64,000 nucleotides of DNA from Oxalicibacterium faecigallinarum (GTDB taxonomy: Bacteria; Pseudomonadota; Gammaproteobacteria; Burkholderiales; Burkholderiaceae_D), in assembly GCF_014635705.1 (NCBI RefSeq), contig NZ_BMDI01000001.1:310001-374000 (forward strand), read 5' to 3'. Under the pieces are notes generated by a model. The model saw nothing but the letters and a program-made list of their open reading frames with translations. It was not told the DNA's origin and did no database searches. The translations under genes and the position numbers were made by a program. This document shows, in pieces, positions 7,678 to 17,325 of the stretch (the stretch's first letter is position 1; every line of letters begins with the position of its first letter).

Positions 7678-8538
7678 TTGTTAGTCATCATCGGTTATCT
7701 CGTTGTCCTCGGTTCTGTATTTGGCGGTTTTGTCTTGGCTGGCGGTCATTTGCATTCGCTGTTCCAGCCGGTCGAATTGCTGATGATTGGCGGGGCGGCG
7801 ACAGGTGCCTTCTTTGTCGGTAACAACGGCAAGGCAATCAAGGCAACCCTGAAGGCACTGCCGAGCACGCTCAAGGGCTCCAAGTACAACAAGGCTTTGT
7901 ACATGGAATTGATGACCTTGCTGTTTGAAATTCTGAGCAAGGTACGCAAAGAAGGCTTGATGTCCATTGAAGGCGACGTCGAAAGTCCCGAAGAAAGTCC
8001 TATCTTTTCCAAATATCCCGCTGTACTGGCTGACCATCACCTGACCGAGTTTATGACCGATTACCTGCGTTTGATGGTGTCGGGCAATATGGATGCGTTT
8101 CAGATTGAAAATCTGATGGATAACGAGATCGAAACCCACCATGCCGAAGGGGAAATCCCGGTCCATTGCATTGCCAAACTTGGCGATGGCTTCCCCGCGT
8201 TCGGTATCGTTGCCGCCGTGATGGGTGTGGTCCACACGATGGCGTCCGTCGGTTTGCCGCCAGCCGAGCTGGGTATCCTGATTGCGAATGCGCTGGTGGG
8301 TACCTTCCTCGGTATTTTGCTGGCATACGGTTTTGTGTCGCCGCTCTCCAGCGTGCTGGAACAGAAGTTGCACGAATCGTCGAAGGTATTCCAGTGCGTA
8401 AAAGTGACCTTGCTGGCCAGCTTGAATGGTTACGCACCGGCACTGGCAGTTGAATTCGGTCGCAAGGTTCTGTTCTCGACAGAGCGTCCTTCGTTCAGCG
8501 AGCTTGAGGAACACATCAAGCAATCGCGTTCGAAGTAA
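7678..8538 (+). CDS. motA: Flagellar motor stator protein MotA
   Basis: Inner membrane stator subunit that conducts ions with MotB and pushes on FliG. 286 residues, the long MotA type of enterics and Burkholderiales. Four membrane helices, a large cytoplasmic loop, and the helix 3 block with PAFGIVAAVMGVVHTM are visible. The start is TTG 7678 with GGAG about eight bases upstream; its second residue is followed by the hydrophobic first helix. A sigma-28 promoter precedes it and motB follows after 51 bases. Confidence 0.95.
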   Translation: MLVIIGYLVVLGSVFGGFVLAGGHLHSLFQPVELLMIGGAATGAFFVGNNGKAIKATLKALPSTLKGSKYNKALYMELMTLLFEILSKVRKEGLMSIEGDVESPEESPIFSKYPAVLADHHLTEFMTDYLRLMVSGNMDAFQIENLMDNEIETHHAEGEIPVHCIAKLGDGFPAFGIVAAVMGVVHTMASVGLPPAELGILIANALVGTFLGILLAYGFVSPLSSVLEQKLHESSKVFQCVKVTLLASLNGYAPALAVEFGRKVLFSTERPSFSELEEHIKQSRSK

Positions 8539-8589
8539 GCATTGTTGAACATTCATTGCAGAACACAGCGTATCTGAGCGGAGACTTAA

Positions 8590-9636
8590 ATGGCTGACGA
8601 AGGACTCCGTCCCATTATCGTAAAGCGGATCAAGAAGGGCGGCGGCGGTCACCACGGCGGCGCCTGGAAGATTGCGTACGCCGACTTTGTGACGGCGATG
8701 ATGGCGTTCTTTCTGCTGATGTGGTTGTTAGGGTCGACGTCGAAAGGCGACCTGCAGGGAATTGCCGATTATTTTGCGAACCCGCTTAAGGTGGCGATGG
8801 CCGGTGGATCTGGCAGTGGCGATGCGACTAGCGTGATTCAGGGCGGCGGTAAGGATTTGACGCGCATTGATGGCCAGCAGAAAAAAGGCGAAGACGATAA
8901 CGCGACAAAGAAATTCAATCTGAAGGCTGCCGAAGAAGAATTGGCAAGGGCGGAAGCGCGTCGCTTGCGGGCGCTGAAAGAGCGTATCGAACTGGCGATT
9001 GCAACCGTGCCGAGCCTGCAGCAATACAAGAATCAGCTTCTTCTGGATATCACGACAGAGGGTTTGCGCATCCAGATCGTGGATGAAAAGAATCGCCCGA
9101 TGTTTGCACTCGCGCGCGCCGAGTTGCAACCGTATACCAAGCTGATCCTGCATGAGATTGCCAAAACCCTTAACGATATTCCCAACAAGATCAGCCTGTC
9201 CGGCCATACGGATGCGACACCTTATGCCAGCGGTGAGCGCAGCTACAGTAACTGGGAACTCTCCTCGGATCGCGCCAACGCGTCCCGTCGCGAACTGATT
9301 GCAGGCGGCATGCAGGAAGACAAAATGCTGCGCGTGGTCGGCCTGTCATCGGCGGTTTTGTTTGACAAGGAAAATCCTTTCAATCCCATCAATCGGCGTA
9401 TCAGCATCATCGTCATGAACAAAAAGACGGAAGAGTCGATTGAAAAAGAGAATCAGACAGTTGATGTGTCGGATGAAGCGTCCGTGCAGAAGGCTGTCGA
9501 GCAAGGCGCTCAAATCGGACCAGTAGCGCCGCCATCGGGTACGCCAAATCCACATGCTCCTGCACTTGCAGTCGCCGCCGAAGCGGCGGCTGCGGCATCG
9601 TCGGCGCAAGGGGTGACAGCGCAAACACCACGTTGA
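8590..9636 (+). CDS. motB: Flagellar motor stator protein MotB
   Basis: Peptidoglycan-anchored stator partner of MotA. The single N-terminal helix carries the proton-binding aspartate in AYADFVTAMMAFFLLMWL. The OmpA-like peptidoglycan-binding domain covers about residues 150-280, with LSGHTDATPYASGER and the NRRISIIVM end motif. 348 residues, with a low-complexity alanine/proline-rich tail after residue 300. ATG 8590 follows a GGAG. It is 51 bases after motA. Confidence 0.95.
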   Translation: MADEGLRPIIVKRIKKGGGGHHGGAWKIAYADFVTAMMAFFLLMWLLGSTSKGDLQGIADYFANPLKVAMAGGSGSGDATSVIQGGGKDLTRIDGQQKKGEDDNATKKFNLKAAEEELARAEARRLRALKERIELAIATVPSLQQYKNQLLLDITTEGLRIQIVDEKNRPMFALARAELQPYTKLILHEIAKTLNDIPNKISLSGHTDATPYASGERSYSNWELSSDRANASRRELIAGGMQEDKMLRVVGLSSAVLFDKENPFNPINRRISIIVMNKKTEESIEKENQTVDVSDEASVQKAVEQGAQIGPVAPPSGTPNPHAPALAVAAEAAAAASSAQGVTAQTPR

Positions 9637-9670
9637 GTCACACGGCCCGACCATCCACGATATTGCTCAC

Positions 9671-10216
9671 ATGACGACCCCTCATTCGCTGGCACCCAAA
9701 CTACAGGATGTAATGTCATCGTTGTCCGAGCATGGCCGACAACATCTGACTGAGATTGAGTCCGATCTCTTGCAGACCAATATGTTGCTCAAGGAAGCGA
9801 TCATCAAACTGAGCGCGAGTTTTATGGCTATTCATGAAGCGACCCAAGAGCAGCAGGTGATCGTAGATCATCTTCTGGCTGAGGGCGCGAATACGCAGAT
9901 GGCGCATTCCTTGCGGGACGCATCGTCCAAAGTGGCCTTGTGCGTGAACGCGGCGATAACCGGCTTGCAATTTCAGGACATGACGGATCAGTTGATTGCA
10001 CGCACGATGCAACGAGTAGTGGGCTTTCGTGACGTGCTGGAAATTTTCTGTACGACGGGTGAAGACTTGGGCTTGCAGGAAAATGAGGCTAGTATGCTTG
10101 CCATTCTTGATCGTATGAAAACGACACTGGAGCAGGAGAGTGTAAGTCTCGAGCAGATATTACGCAAAGCGGTGCGTCAGACGCATATGGAAAGTGGCGA
10201 CATTGAATTGTTTTGA
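9671..10216 (+). CDS. CheZ-like chemotaxis phosphatase candidate
   Basis: 181 residues, entirely helical. The segment around residue 101 reads LQFQDMTDQLIARTMQRV. It corresponds to the CheZ active-site helix FQDLTGQVIKRM, with the catalytic aspartate (D103 here) and glutamine (Q107) at the right D-x3-Q spacing. It lacks the typical CheZ C-terminal CheY-binding peptide. The gene sits between motB and a cheY, 35 bases after motB. A true cheZ occurs later at 16652, so this is a second, divergent copy. Inferred role: dephosphorylation of CheY-P. It may instead be a non-catalytic helical partner. Confidence 0.55.
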   Translation: MTTPHSLAPKLQDVMSSLSEHGRQHLTEIESDLLQTNMLLKEAIIKLSASFMAIHEATQEQQVIVDHLLAEGANTQMAHSLRDASSKVALCVNAAITGLQFQDMTDQLIARTMQRVVGFRDVLEIFCTTGEDLGLQENEASMLAILDRMKTTLEQESVSLEQILRKAVRQTHMESGDIELF

Positions 10217-10277
10217 ATACGTATAACTTCATCACAGACGTCGTTTCGTCTGAAAACAGTATCAAGCAGGAGTAGAG

Positions 10278-10643
10278 ATGGCAAAGACAATTTTGGCAGT
10301 AGACGATTCTGGATCGCTGAGACAGATGGTGGTGTTCAGTCTGCGTGCAGCAGGCTATCAGGTAACTGAGGCCGTGGATGGACAGGATGGTCTGGATAAA
10401 GCCAAGACACAGGTTTTCGATCTGGTGCTGACTGATCAGAATATGCCGCGCATGGACGGTTTTACATTGATTCGTTCCCTGCGTGCCTTGCCGACTTATC
10501 AGAAGGTGCCGATTCTGGTGCTGACGACCGAATCCAGTGATGAAATGAAGGCAAAGGGACGTGCCGCCGGCGCCAATGGCTGGCTAGTGAAGCCTTTCGA
10601 TCCCCAGCGCCTGACAGAGGTCGTCAAAAAAGTCATCGGTTGA
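10278..10643 (+). CDS. cheY: Chemotaxis response regulator CheY (copy 1)
   Basis: Stand-alone receiver domain of 121 residues. The acidic pocket (VDDSG at 8-12), phosphorylation site D53 in LTDQNMPRMDG, the T in LTTES, and K in WLVKPFD are all present. It lies just before cheA and is more distant from enteric CheY than the copy at 16225. It resembles the CheY partners usually encoded next to CheA in Burkholderiales. It could act as a phosphate sink or as an alternative output. Confidence 0.9.
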   Translation: MAKTILAVDDSGSLRQMVVFSLRAAGYQVTEAVDGQDGLDKAKTQVFDLVLTDQNMPRMDGFTLIRSLRALPTYQKVPILVLTTESSDEMKAKGRAAGANGWLVKPFDPQRLTEVVKKVIG

Positions 10644-10663
10644 TGCGCATATAACGAGAACGA

Positions 10664-10687
10664 TGAGTACGGAAATCACCGTACTCA
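10664..10687 (+). repeat. Perfect inverted repeat between cheY and cheA
   Basis: TGAGTACGG (10664-10672), AAATCA, CCGTACTCA (10679-10687): a 9-bp perfect inverted repeat starting 21 bases after the cheY stop. No T-run follows, so it is not a normal terminator. It could be an mRNA-stabilising or translation-modulating hairpin upstream of the cheA ribosome binding site. Confidence 0.5.
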
Positions 10688-10706
10688 CAATAAACGGGGT
10701 AAGGCA

Positions 10707-12863
10707 ATGACCATCGACATGAGTCAGTTTTTTCAGGTTTTCTTCGATGAGACTGAAGAACTGCTGGCAGAGATGGAAAAGCTGCTGCTTGCAGTCGACA
10801 TCGAAGCACCTGATGCCGAAGATCTCAATGCGATCTTTCGCGCGGCGCATTCCATCAAAGGTGGTGCAGCGACGTTCGGCATTACTGATCTGACTGAAGT
10901 CACGCACGTTCTGGAGACCTTGCTCGACAAGATCCGCAAGGGTGAGATGGCATTGATGCCAGAACACGTCGATGCCTTTTTGTCGGCAAAAGACGTTCTC
11001 AAAATGCAGCTCGACGGCCATCGCCTGCATACGGAAGTCGATCTGGATGCGGTTGCCGACGTGCGCATCATGCTGGAATCTCTGGCGCAGGAAGCGGGTG
11101 CGCAGGTTGCGCCACAACCTGCCGTGGCAACGATCGCACCGCCACCGATTACCGCATCCGTTGTTCAAACACACGGTAACCGGATTTTCCGTGTCACCCT
11201 CCCGCTGCCGACCACACCACGTGATGTCGATGCGTTGACGGCCGAGTTGGGTTTGCTTGGCGACATCCAGCGCGTGACCCTGGCGGACCAGCGGACCGAG
11301 TTTACGCTGACGACAAATGGCAGTCAGGATGACATCATTGCCATTTGCTCGTTCATTCTAGATCCTGACGAGTTGCAGATTGAAGAGGACACTGGTGCTC
11401 AGTCGGCTGCGGCGCAACGTCTTCAGGAAGAAGAGCAGGGCTATGGTTTTTTCGAGCCATTGTCTGCCAGTGAACAAGCACAGGCAACGCGTGAGCAGGA
11501 AGAGGCACAGGGGTACGGCTTCTTTGAGCCGCTGGAGGCTACGGCTTCCGCTGCAGTGACGGTGGCACATACTACCGATCCGGCTGTTGATGCTGGCGGC
11601 ATTGGCAAATCAAGTGCAGCAGAACGCAAACCAGCCGCCAAACGTGAAGAAAAATCAGCGGCGGCACCTAGTGCCGAGTCCACCTCGATCCGTGTCGGCA
11701 TTGAAAAGGTGGATCAACTGATCAATCTGGTTGGTGAGCTGGTGATCACACAAGCCATGATTGAACAACGTACCGGATCGCTCGATCCCATGCTGCATGA
11801 ACGCCTGCTCAACAGCGTATCGCAACTGACGCGCAATACACGCGATTTGCAGGAAGCTGTCATGTCGATTCGCATGATGCCGATGGATTACGTGTTTTCC
11901 CGCTTTCCTCGCATGGTGCGCGATCTGGCCGGCAAGCTCGGCAAGAAAGTCGAGTTTGTGACCCATGGCGCAGCGACGGAGCTTGATAAAGGATTGATCG
12001 AACGGATCGTCGATCCGCTAACCCATCTGGTACGCAACAGTATCGATCATGGCATCGAGGCACCCGATGTCCGAATCGCTGCGGGCAAACCGCCGATGGG
12101 ACAGCTTTCGCTCTCTGCGGCACACCAAGGCGGCAACATCATTATCGAGGTCAGTGATAACGGTGGTGGTCTGAACCGTGAACGTATCCTCAGCAAGGCA
12201 AAACAGAACGGCTTGCCTGTCAGTGACGACATGCCGGACAGCGACGTGTGGCAACTGATCTTTGCTCCGGGATTTTCAACGGCAGAAGCCGTAACGGACG
12301 TGTCCGGTCGGGGCGTCGGTATGGATGTCGTCAAACGGAATATTACGGCGATGGGAGGGGTTGTCGATATCGCATCCAGCAAGGGCTTCGGCACCACGAT
12401 CTCGATTTCTCTGCCGCTCACGCTGGCGATTCTGGACGGGATGTCGATCAGGGTTGGCGAAGAGATTTACATTCTCCCGCTGGGTTACGTGGTCGAGTCT
12501 CTGCAGCCATCGAAGGATGATGTCAAGGAGATAACCGGGCAAGGCAGAGTGATCAAGGTACGTGGCGAGTATCTGCCATTAATTCCTTTATACAAGATTT
12601 TTGATGTAACACCCCGTTTTACCGACCCATCTCAGGGTATTGTAGTGATACTGGAATCGGAAGGTCGCAAGGCTGCCTTGTTTGTCGACGATCTGGTTGG
12701 ACAACAGCAGGTTGTGGTCAAAAATCTGGAGTCGAATTATCGCAAGGTAGCAGGGATTTCTGGCGCGACGATTCTCGGAGATGGCGGCGTCTCGCTGATT
12801 ATTGATGTGGCAGCGCTACTACGCTCGAGCAAGCAGTTGAGCGAAGACCCGGTTTATTTTTGA
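10707..12863 (+). CDS. cheA: Chemotaxis histidine kinase CheA
   Basis: Soluble kinase that reads receptor state and phosphorylates CheY and CheB. 718 residues. Domains in order: P1 with the phospho-histidine H48 (RAAHSIKGGA), a P2-like region near 150-230, a linker with two GYGFFEPL repeats (245-252 and 269-276), dimerisation P3 (EKVDQLINLVGELVITQAM), the HATPase P4 (RNSIDHGIE, SGRGVGMDVVK), and the CheW-like P5 at the C-terminus. It heads a compact series cheA-W-R-D-B-Y-Z. The GGGG-type ribosome binding site is weak but ATG 10707 gives the expected N-terminus. Confidence 0.97.
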   Translation: MTIDMSQFFQVFFDETEELLAEMEKLLLAVDIEAPDAEDLNAIFRAAHSIKGGAATFGITDLTEVTHVLETLLDKIRKGEMALMPEHVDAFLSAKDVLKMQLDGHRLHTEVDLDAVADVRIMLESLAQEAGAQVAPQPAVATIAPPPITASVVQTHGNRIFRVTLPLPTTPRDVDALTAELGLLGDIQRVTLADQRTEFTLTTNGSQDDIIAICSFILDPDELQIEEDTGAQSAAAQRLQEEEQGYGFFEPLSASEQAQATREQEEAQGYGFFEPLEATASAAVTVAHTTDPAVDAGGIGKSSAAERKPAAKREEKSAAAPSAESTSIRVGIEKVDQLINLVGELVITQAMIEQRTGSLDPMLHERLLNSVSQLTRNTRDLQEAVMSIRMMPMDYVFSRFPRMVRDLAGKLGKKVEFVTHGAATELDKGLIERIVDPLTHLVRNSIDHGIEAPDVRIAAGKPPMGQLSLSAAHQGGNIIIEVSDNGGGLNRERILSKAKQNGLPVSDDMPDSDVWQLIFAPGFSTAEAVTDVSGRGVGMDVVKRNITAMGGVVDIASSKGFGTTISISLPLTLAILDGMSIRVGEEIYILPLGYVVESLQPSKDDVKEITGQGRVIKVRGEYLPLIPLYKIFDVTPRFTDPSQGIVVILESEGRKAALFVDDLVGQQQVVVKNLESNYRKVAGISGATILGDGGVSLIIDVAALLRSSKQLSEDPVYF

Positions 12864-12891
12864 ATAGCATGATTATCAGGAGGGAGACAAG

Positions 12892-13383
12892 ATGAATGAT
12901 GTCTTGAAAAACAATACGACCGGTAGTGAAAACGGCAATGAGTTTCTGGCATTCAAACTGGGCAAGGAAGAGTACGGCATCGATATTCTGAAGGTGCAGG
13001 AAATTCGTGGCTATGAAGCGGTTACCCGCATCGCCAATGCACCGGATTTCGTCAAGGGCGTGGTCAATCTGCGCGGCATCATCGTGCCGATCGTCGATAT
13101 GCGCATCAAATTTAATTTGGGCGAACCAACCTACGATCAGTTTACCGTTGTCATCATTCTCAATATCGGTGGGCGCGTCGTCGGCATGGTGGTGGATAGT
13201 GTGTCTGACGTGATCACGCTGGCGCCGGAACAGATTCGTCCTGCGCCGGAAATGGGCACGGCATTCAATACCGATTATCTGATCGGTCTGGGTACGCTGG
13301 AAGAACGCATGCTGATCCTGGTCGATATCGATCGTCTGATGTCCAGTTCCGAAATGGGTTTGATCGAAACGATCGCTGCCTGA
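12892..13383 (+). CDS. cheW: Chemotaxis adaptor protein CheW
   Basis: Couples receptors to CheA. 163 residues of SH3-like CheW fold, with [28 protein letters not shown] and [10 protein letters not shown] motifs. AGGAGGGAG upstream of ATG 12892 is one of the strongest ribosome binding sites in the window. CheR follows after 94 bases, with no receptor gene between them. Confidence 0.97.
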   Translation: MNDVLKNNTTGSENGNEFLAFKLGKEEYGIDILKVQEIRGYEAVTRIANAPDFVKGVVNLRGIIVPIVDMRIKFNLGEPTYDQFTVVIILNIGGRVVGMVVDSVSDVITLAPEQIRPAPEMGTAFNTDYLIGLGTLEERMLILVDIDRLMSSSEMGLIETIAA

Positions 13384-13477
13384 TGTGATCATCGACAGCA
13401 GTGCGGTCGATGTTTATCGCGGCAGAATCTGACGGAGATCGCGCATAGCGAGAGGCTAACAAGGAAACATCTGCATC

Positions 13478-14356
13478 ATGAAAGCAAACGCGCAAATCCG
13501 GCCGGAAGGCACAAAGGAATTCGAATTTACCGCGCGTGACTTTGAACGAGTACGTGGCTTGATCTACAAGCGCGCGGGTATTGCCCTAGCCGAAAGCAAG
13601 CAGGAAATGGTGTACAGCCGTCTGGCACGCCGCTTACGTGCAACCGGCATCAATTCGTTTGAGACTTATCTTGATTCATTGGAACGCCATAGCGATGGTG
13701 CAGAGTGGGAGGCATTCACCAATGCGCTTACCACCAATCTGACGTCATTCTTTCGCGAAGCACATCACTTTCCGCTGCTTGCCGAGCATCTCAAGAAGAC
13801 CAAGGCTCCGCTGGAAATCTGGTGCAGCGCGGCGTCCACGGGTGAAGAGCCCTATTCCATTGCCATTACAGCATGCGAGGCGTTCAATAGCCTGACGCCG
13901 CCGGTACGCATCATTGCAACGGATATCGATACCAACGTATTGCAGACCGCCGAGAATGGTATTTACACGATCGATCGCCTGGAAAAAATGGCGCCGGAAC
14001 GCATGCGTCGTTTTTTCCTGAAAGGCAAGGGCGCACAGGAAGGCATGGTGCGTGTGCGCCCTGAATTGCGACAGATGATCACCTTTCGTCAGCTCAATCT
14101 GCTTTCGGATCACTGGCCTGTGTCTGGTCCGTTCGACGTGATTTTCTGTCGTAACGTCATGATTTATTTCGATAAGCCGACGCAAGGCAAAATTCTTGAT
14201 CGCTTTGCGCCGATGATGAAAGAAGATGCATTGCTGTTTGCCGGGCATTCGGAAAATTTCCTGTACGCCAGCAATGCTTACAAATTACGTGGCAAAACGG
14301 TCTACGAACTCGATCCGAACCGCAATGCGGGCGGCTCCAGAGTGCGGCGCGCATGA
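13478..14356 (+). CDS. cheR: Chemotaxis protein methyltransferase CheR
   Basis: S-adenosylmethionine-dependent methyltransferase that methylates glutamates of chemoreceptors for adaptation. 292 residues. The N-terminal helical CheR domain (residues 15-80) precedes the SAM-binding domain, with [15 protein letters not shown] and the [13 protein letters not shown] motif. ATG 13478 has AAGGAAAC upstream. It is followed by cheD after only ten bases. Confidence 0.96.
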   Translation: MKANAQIRPEGTKEFEFTARDFERVRGLIYKRAGIALAESKQEMVYSRLARRLRATGINSFETYLDSLERHSDGAEWEAFTNALTTNLTSFFREAHHFPLLAEHLKKTKAPLEIWCSAASTGEEPYSIAITACEAFNSLTPPVRIIATDIDTNVLQTAENGIYTIDRLEKMAPERMRRFFLKGKGAQEGMVRVRPELRQMITFRQLNLLSDHWPVSGPFDVIFCRNVMIYFDKPTQGKILDRFAPMMKEDALLFAGHSENFLYASNAYKLRGKTVYELDPNRNAGGSRVRRA

Positions 14357-14366
14357 GGGAGAGGAC

Positions 14367-14972
14367 ATGATAGGACCAGTCAACGAGCATTTCGCGACAA
14401 ACGTCTATTTTGACCGGACGTTTGACCGCGATGCCGCCAAGATATTGCCGGGCGAGTATTACTACACCGGCAAGGACATGTTGATCGTGACCGTGCTGGG
14501 CTCCTGTGTATCGGCCTGCATCCGCGATCGGGTCTCGGGTGTCGGTGGCATGAATCACTTCATGTTGCCCGATGGTGATGTGGACAGTCCGGTTTCCGCT
14601 TCGGCACGCTATGGCACGTATGCCATGGAAATTCTGATCAACGACTTGTTGAAAGCGGGCGCGCGTCGCGAAAATCTGGAGGCCAAGGTGTTTGGCGGCG
14701 GCAACGTCCTGCGTGGTTTCGTCAATATGAATGTCGGAGAGCGCAATGCGCAATTCGTGCGCAATTTTCTGAAAACAGAAAATATTCGCATCGTGGCAGA
14801 AGATCTGAACGACATCCATCCGCGCAAGGTGTATTACTTCCCGCGCAGCGGCAAGGTGTTGGTCAAGAAGCTGCGCCAGCTCAACAACAATACGCTGGTT
14901 AATCGCGAGCAGGATTACGCCAACCGTCTGCAGGCGGGCAATGTAAGCGGAGATGTCGAACTCTTTTCGTGA
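14367..14972 (+). CDS. cheD: Chemoreceptor glutamine deamidase CheD
   Basis: Deamidates selected receptor glutamines and, in some species, interacts with CheC/CheY. 201 residues with the catalytic cysteine in [14 protein letters not shown] and the histidine in [10 protein letters not shown], plus a downstream threonine/serine region ([14 protein letters not shown]). The frame opens inside cheR, but ATG 14367, preceded by GGGAGAGGAC, gives the normal N-terminus. It lies between cheR and cheB. Confidence 0.95.
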   Translation: MIGPVNEHFATNVYFDRTFDRDAAKILPGEYYYTGKDMLIVTVLGSCVSACIRDRVSGVGGMNHFMLPDGDVDSPVSASARYGTYAMEILINDLLKAGARRENLEAKVFGGGNVLRGFVNMNVGERNAQFVRNFLKTENIRIVAEDLNDIHPRKVYYFPRSGKVLVKKLRQLNNNTLVNREQDYANRLQAGNVSGDVELFS

Positions 14973-15012
14973 GTTCGTCCAGGTAAAACAATAATTCAGA
15001 ACAAGACAACCT

Positions 15013-16089
15013 ATGAAAACCAAGGTCCTCATTGTTGATGACTCTGCATTGATTCGCAGTGTGATGAAAGAGATCATCAATAGTCAGCCCGATATGGAAG
15101 TGGTCGGTGTGGCGCCAGATCCCATCATTGCGCGTGATTTGATCAAGCAAACCAATCCGGATGTGCTGACGCTGGATGTCGAGATGCCGAAAATGGATGG
15201 TCTCGATTTCCTTGAGAAGCTCATGCGTCTGCGCCCCATGCCGGTGGTGATGGTGTCGTCGTTGACGGAACGCGGTTCGGAAATCACACTGCGTGCGCTG
15301 GAACTGGGCGCCGTGGATTTTGTGACCAAGCCCAAGATGTCGATCCAGAGCGGCATGCTGGAATACACCGAGATGATTGCCGACAAGATTCGCGCGGCTT
15401 CCCGGGCACGCATCAAGGCGCGTCAAATCATGCCCGTGGATGCCGGTAAGGCCAGTGGCGGCGCGTTGCCACAGATTCGCAATCCGCTTACCAGTAGTGA
15501 AAAGCTGATCATCATCGGTGCCTCGACAGGTGGCACGGAAGCGATCAAGGATTTTCTGATGCAGATGCCGTCCGATTGTCCGGGCATTTTGATCACGCAG
15601 CATATGCCTGCGGGGTTCACCAAGTCATTTGCGCAACGTCTGGACAACCTGTGCAAGATCAGCGTCAAGGAATCCGAAGGCAACGAACGTATTCTGCCGG
15701 GCCATGCCTATCTGGCACCGGGCGATATGCATTTGCAACTTGTCCGCAGTGGCGCCAACTACATGACGCAGCTCGATCAGGGACCGCCGGTCAACCGTCA
15801 TCGTCCTTCGGTCGATGTGCTGTTTCATTCTGCCGCGACACACGCCGGTAAAAACGCCGTCGGTGTGATTCTGACCGGCATGGGAAAAGATGGGGCACAG
15901 GGCATGCTGGAGATGAAGAAGGCCGGTGCATACAACTTTGCGCAGGATGAGGCATCGTGCGTCGTGTTCGGTATGCCACGCGAAGCGATTGCTGTTGGGG
16001 CTGCACATGAAGTCGGCGCCTTGCAAGCGTTGCCGTCGATGGTGATGAATTATTTGTCAACAAACAGCACCCGCGCGTTGCGCGTATGA
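15013..16089 (+). CDS. cheB: Chemotaxis response regulator protein-glutamate methylesterase CheB
   Basis: Receiver domain (phosphorylation site D55 in [12 protein letters not shown]) linked to a C-terminal methylesterase with the catalytic serine in GASTGGTEA, histidine in [10 protein letters not shown], and aspartate in [10 protein letters not shown]. 358 residues. Phosphorylated by CheA, it removes methyl groups that CheR adds to receptors. ATG 15013 follows an AAGACAAC stretch without a strong ribosome binding site. Confidence 0.97.
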   Translation: MKTKVLIVDDSALIRSVMKEIINSQPDMEVVGVAPDPIIARDLIKQTNPDVLTLDVEMPKMDGLDFLEKLMRLRPMPVVMVSSLTERGSEITLRALELGAVDFVTKPKMSIQSGMLEYTEMIADKIRAASRARIKARQIMPVDAGKASGGALPQIRNPLTSSEKLIIIGASTGGTEAIKDFLMQMPSDCPGILITQHMPAGFTKSFAQRLDNLCKISVKESEGNERILPGHAYLAPGDMHLQLVRSGANYMTQLDQGPPVNRHRPSVDVLFHSAATHAGKNAVGVILTGMGKDGAQGMLEMKKAGAYNFAQDEASCVVFGMPREAIAVGAAHEVGALQALPSMVMNYLSTNSTRALRV

Positions 16090-16224
16090 CGAATAGCGGG
16101 CTATTGTTGTCTCTTTTTCTTTCTGCGTGACGGCTGCCACAGGGCATAATAGCAACGATCTGGATAAACACGCGTTCGGTCTGTATAGGGACTGATGACG
16201 AATCAAGAATGAATGGAGTAATTC

Positions 16225-16623
16225 ATGGCAGGTCCAAATACCAAGTTTCTCGTTGTTGACGATTTCTCGACGATGCGTCGTATCGTGCGCAATTTGCTGA
16301 AGGAACTGGGCTATACCAACGTCGATGAAGCAGAAGATGGCGCAATGGCGCTGGCCAAACTGCGCAGCGAGCAATTCGATTTCGTGGTCTCCGACTGGAA
16401 CATGCCCAACATGGACGGCCTGACGATGTTGCAACAGATTCGTGCTGATCCGGCCTTGTCCAAATTGCCAGTGCTGATGGTGACGGCTGAAGCCAAGAAG
16501 GAGAACATCATCGCGGCTGCGCAAGCCGGTGCCAACGGTTACGTCGTCAAGCCGTTCACGGCGGCCACGTTGGACGAAAAGCTGGCAAAGATTTTCGAAA
16601 AACTCGCCAGTACCGGAGGTTGA
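16225..16623 (+). CDS. cheY: Chemotaxis response regulator CheY (copy 2, motor-binding type)
   Basis: 132 residues. D57 in [16 protein letters not shown] in [10 protein letters not shown] and K in GYVVKPF match E. coli CheY closely, including the numbering of D57. This is the likely copy that binds FliM. GGAG with six bases to ATG 16225 sets the start. The following cheZ starts just after it and the two are probably co-translated. Confidence 0.96.
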   Translation: MAGPNTKFLVVDDFSTMRRIVRNLLKELGYTNVDEAEDGAMALAKLRSEQFDFVVSDWNMPNMDGLTMLQQIRADPALSKLPVLMVTAEAKKENIIAAAQAGANGYVVKPFTAATLDEKLAKIFEKLASTGG

Positions 16624-16651
16624 GTTGACCGCTGCTTCGGGGGGAGCCGTT

Positions 16652-17290
16652 ATGCAGCGAATGGATGCGATGTCACCGGAAACACCCGCCAGCGAAGAAA
16701 TGCTGGCGCGTGTCGGTCAAATGACACGTGCCTTGCATGAAAACCTGCGCGGTCTGGGTTTCGATCAGTTGCTCGAGCGCGCTTCCAACGATATTCCGGA
16801 TGCGCGGGATCGTCTGGATTATGTTGCCCGCATGACGGAACAGGCGGCGCAACGCGTTCTCAATGCGACGGATCTGGCCGGACCTCTGCAGGAGCGTATT
16901 CAAAACGACGCGTCCGCGCTGGCCCACGACTGGCAGCAGGCGCTGAATCTTCCATTTTCGGAACAGACATTCCGCGATCTGGCAGCACGTACGGTGAGCA
17001 GTCTGCAACAGACACAGCAAGCCTCGGTCGAGACGCGCCAGCATCTGATGAATATCATGATGGCGCAGGATTTTCAGGATCTGACGGGGCAGGTCATCAA
17101 GAAAGTGACGGAACTCGCGCACGGTATCGAACAGCAATTGTTGCAGGTACTGGTCGATTACACGCCATCGGAGAAAATGCGCGATGTCGATACCGGCTTA
17201 CTGAATGGTCCGCAGATTCACCCCACCGGACAGGATGTCGTCGCCACGCAGGAGCAGGTTGACGATCTGCTGGACAGCCTTGGTTTCTGA
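16652..17290 (+). CDS. cheZ: Protein phosphatase CheZ
   Basis: Dephosphorylates CheY-P. 212 residues from ATG 16652. With this start the catalytic pair falls at D143 and Q147 in AQDFQDLTGQVIK, the same numbers as in E. coli CheZ. The C-terminal amphipathic peptide ending VDDLLDSLGF is the CheY-binding tail. GGGGGGAG precedes ATG 16652. A TTG at 16625 with GGAGG five bases upstream is a second possible start that would add nine residues. Confidence 0.95.
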   Translation: MQRMDAMSPETPASEEMLARVGQMTRALHENLRGLGFDQLLERASNDIPDARDRLDYVARMTEQAAQRVLNATDLAGPLQERIQNDASALAHDWQQALNLPFSEQTFRDLAARTVSSLQQTQQASVETRQHLMNIMMAQDFQDLTGQVIKKVTELAHGIEQQLLQVLVDYTPSEKMRDVDTGLLNGPQIHPTGQDVVATQEQVDDLLDSLGF

Positions 17291-17325
17291 TCAAGATTTC
17301 AATTTGCGATAGCTTGTGCTTATTC

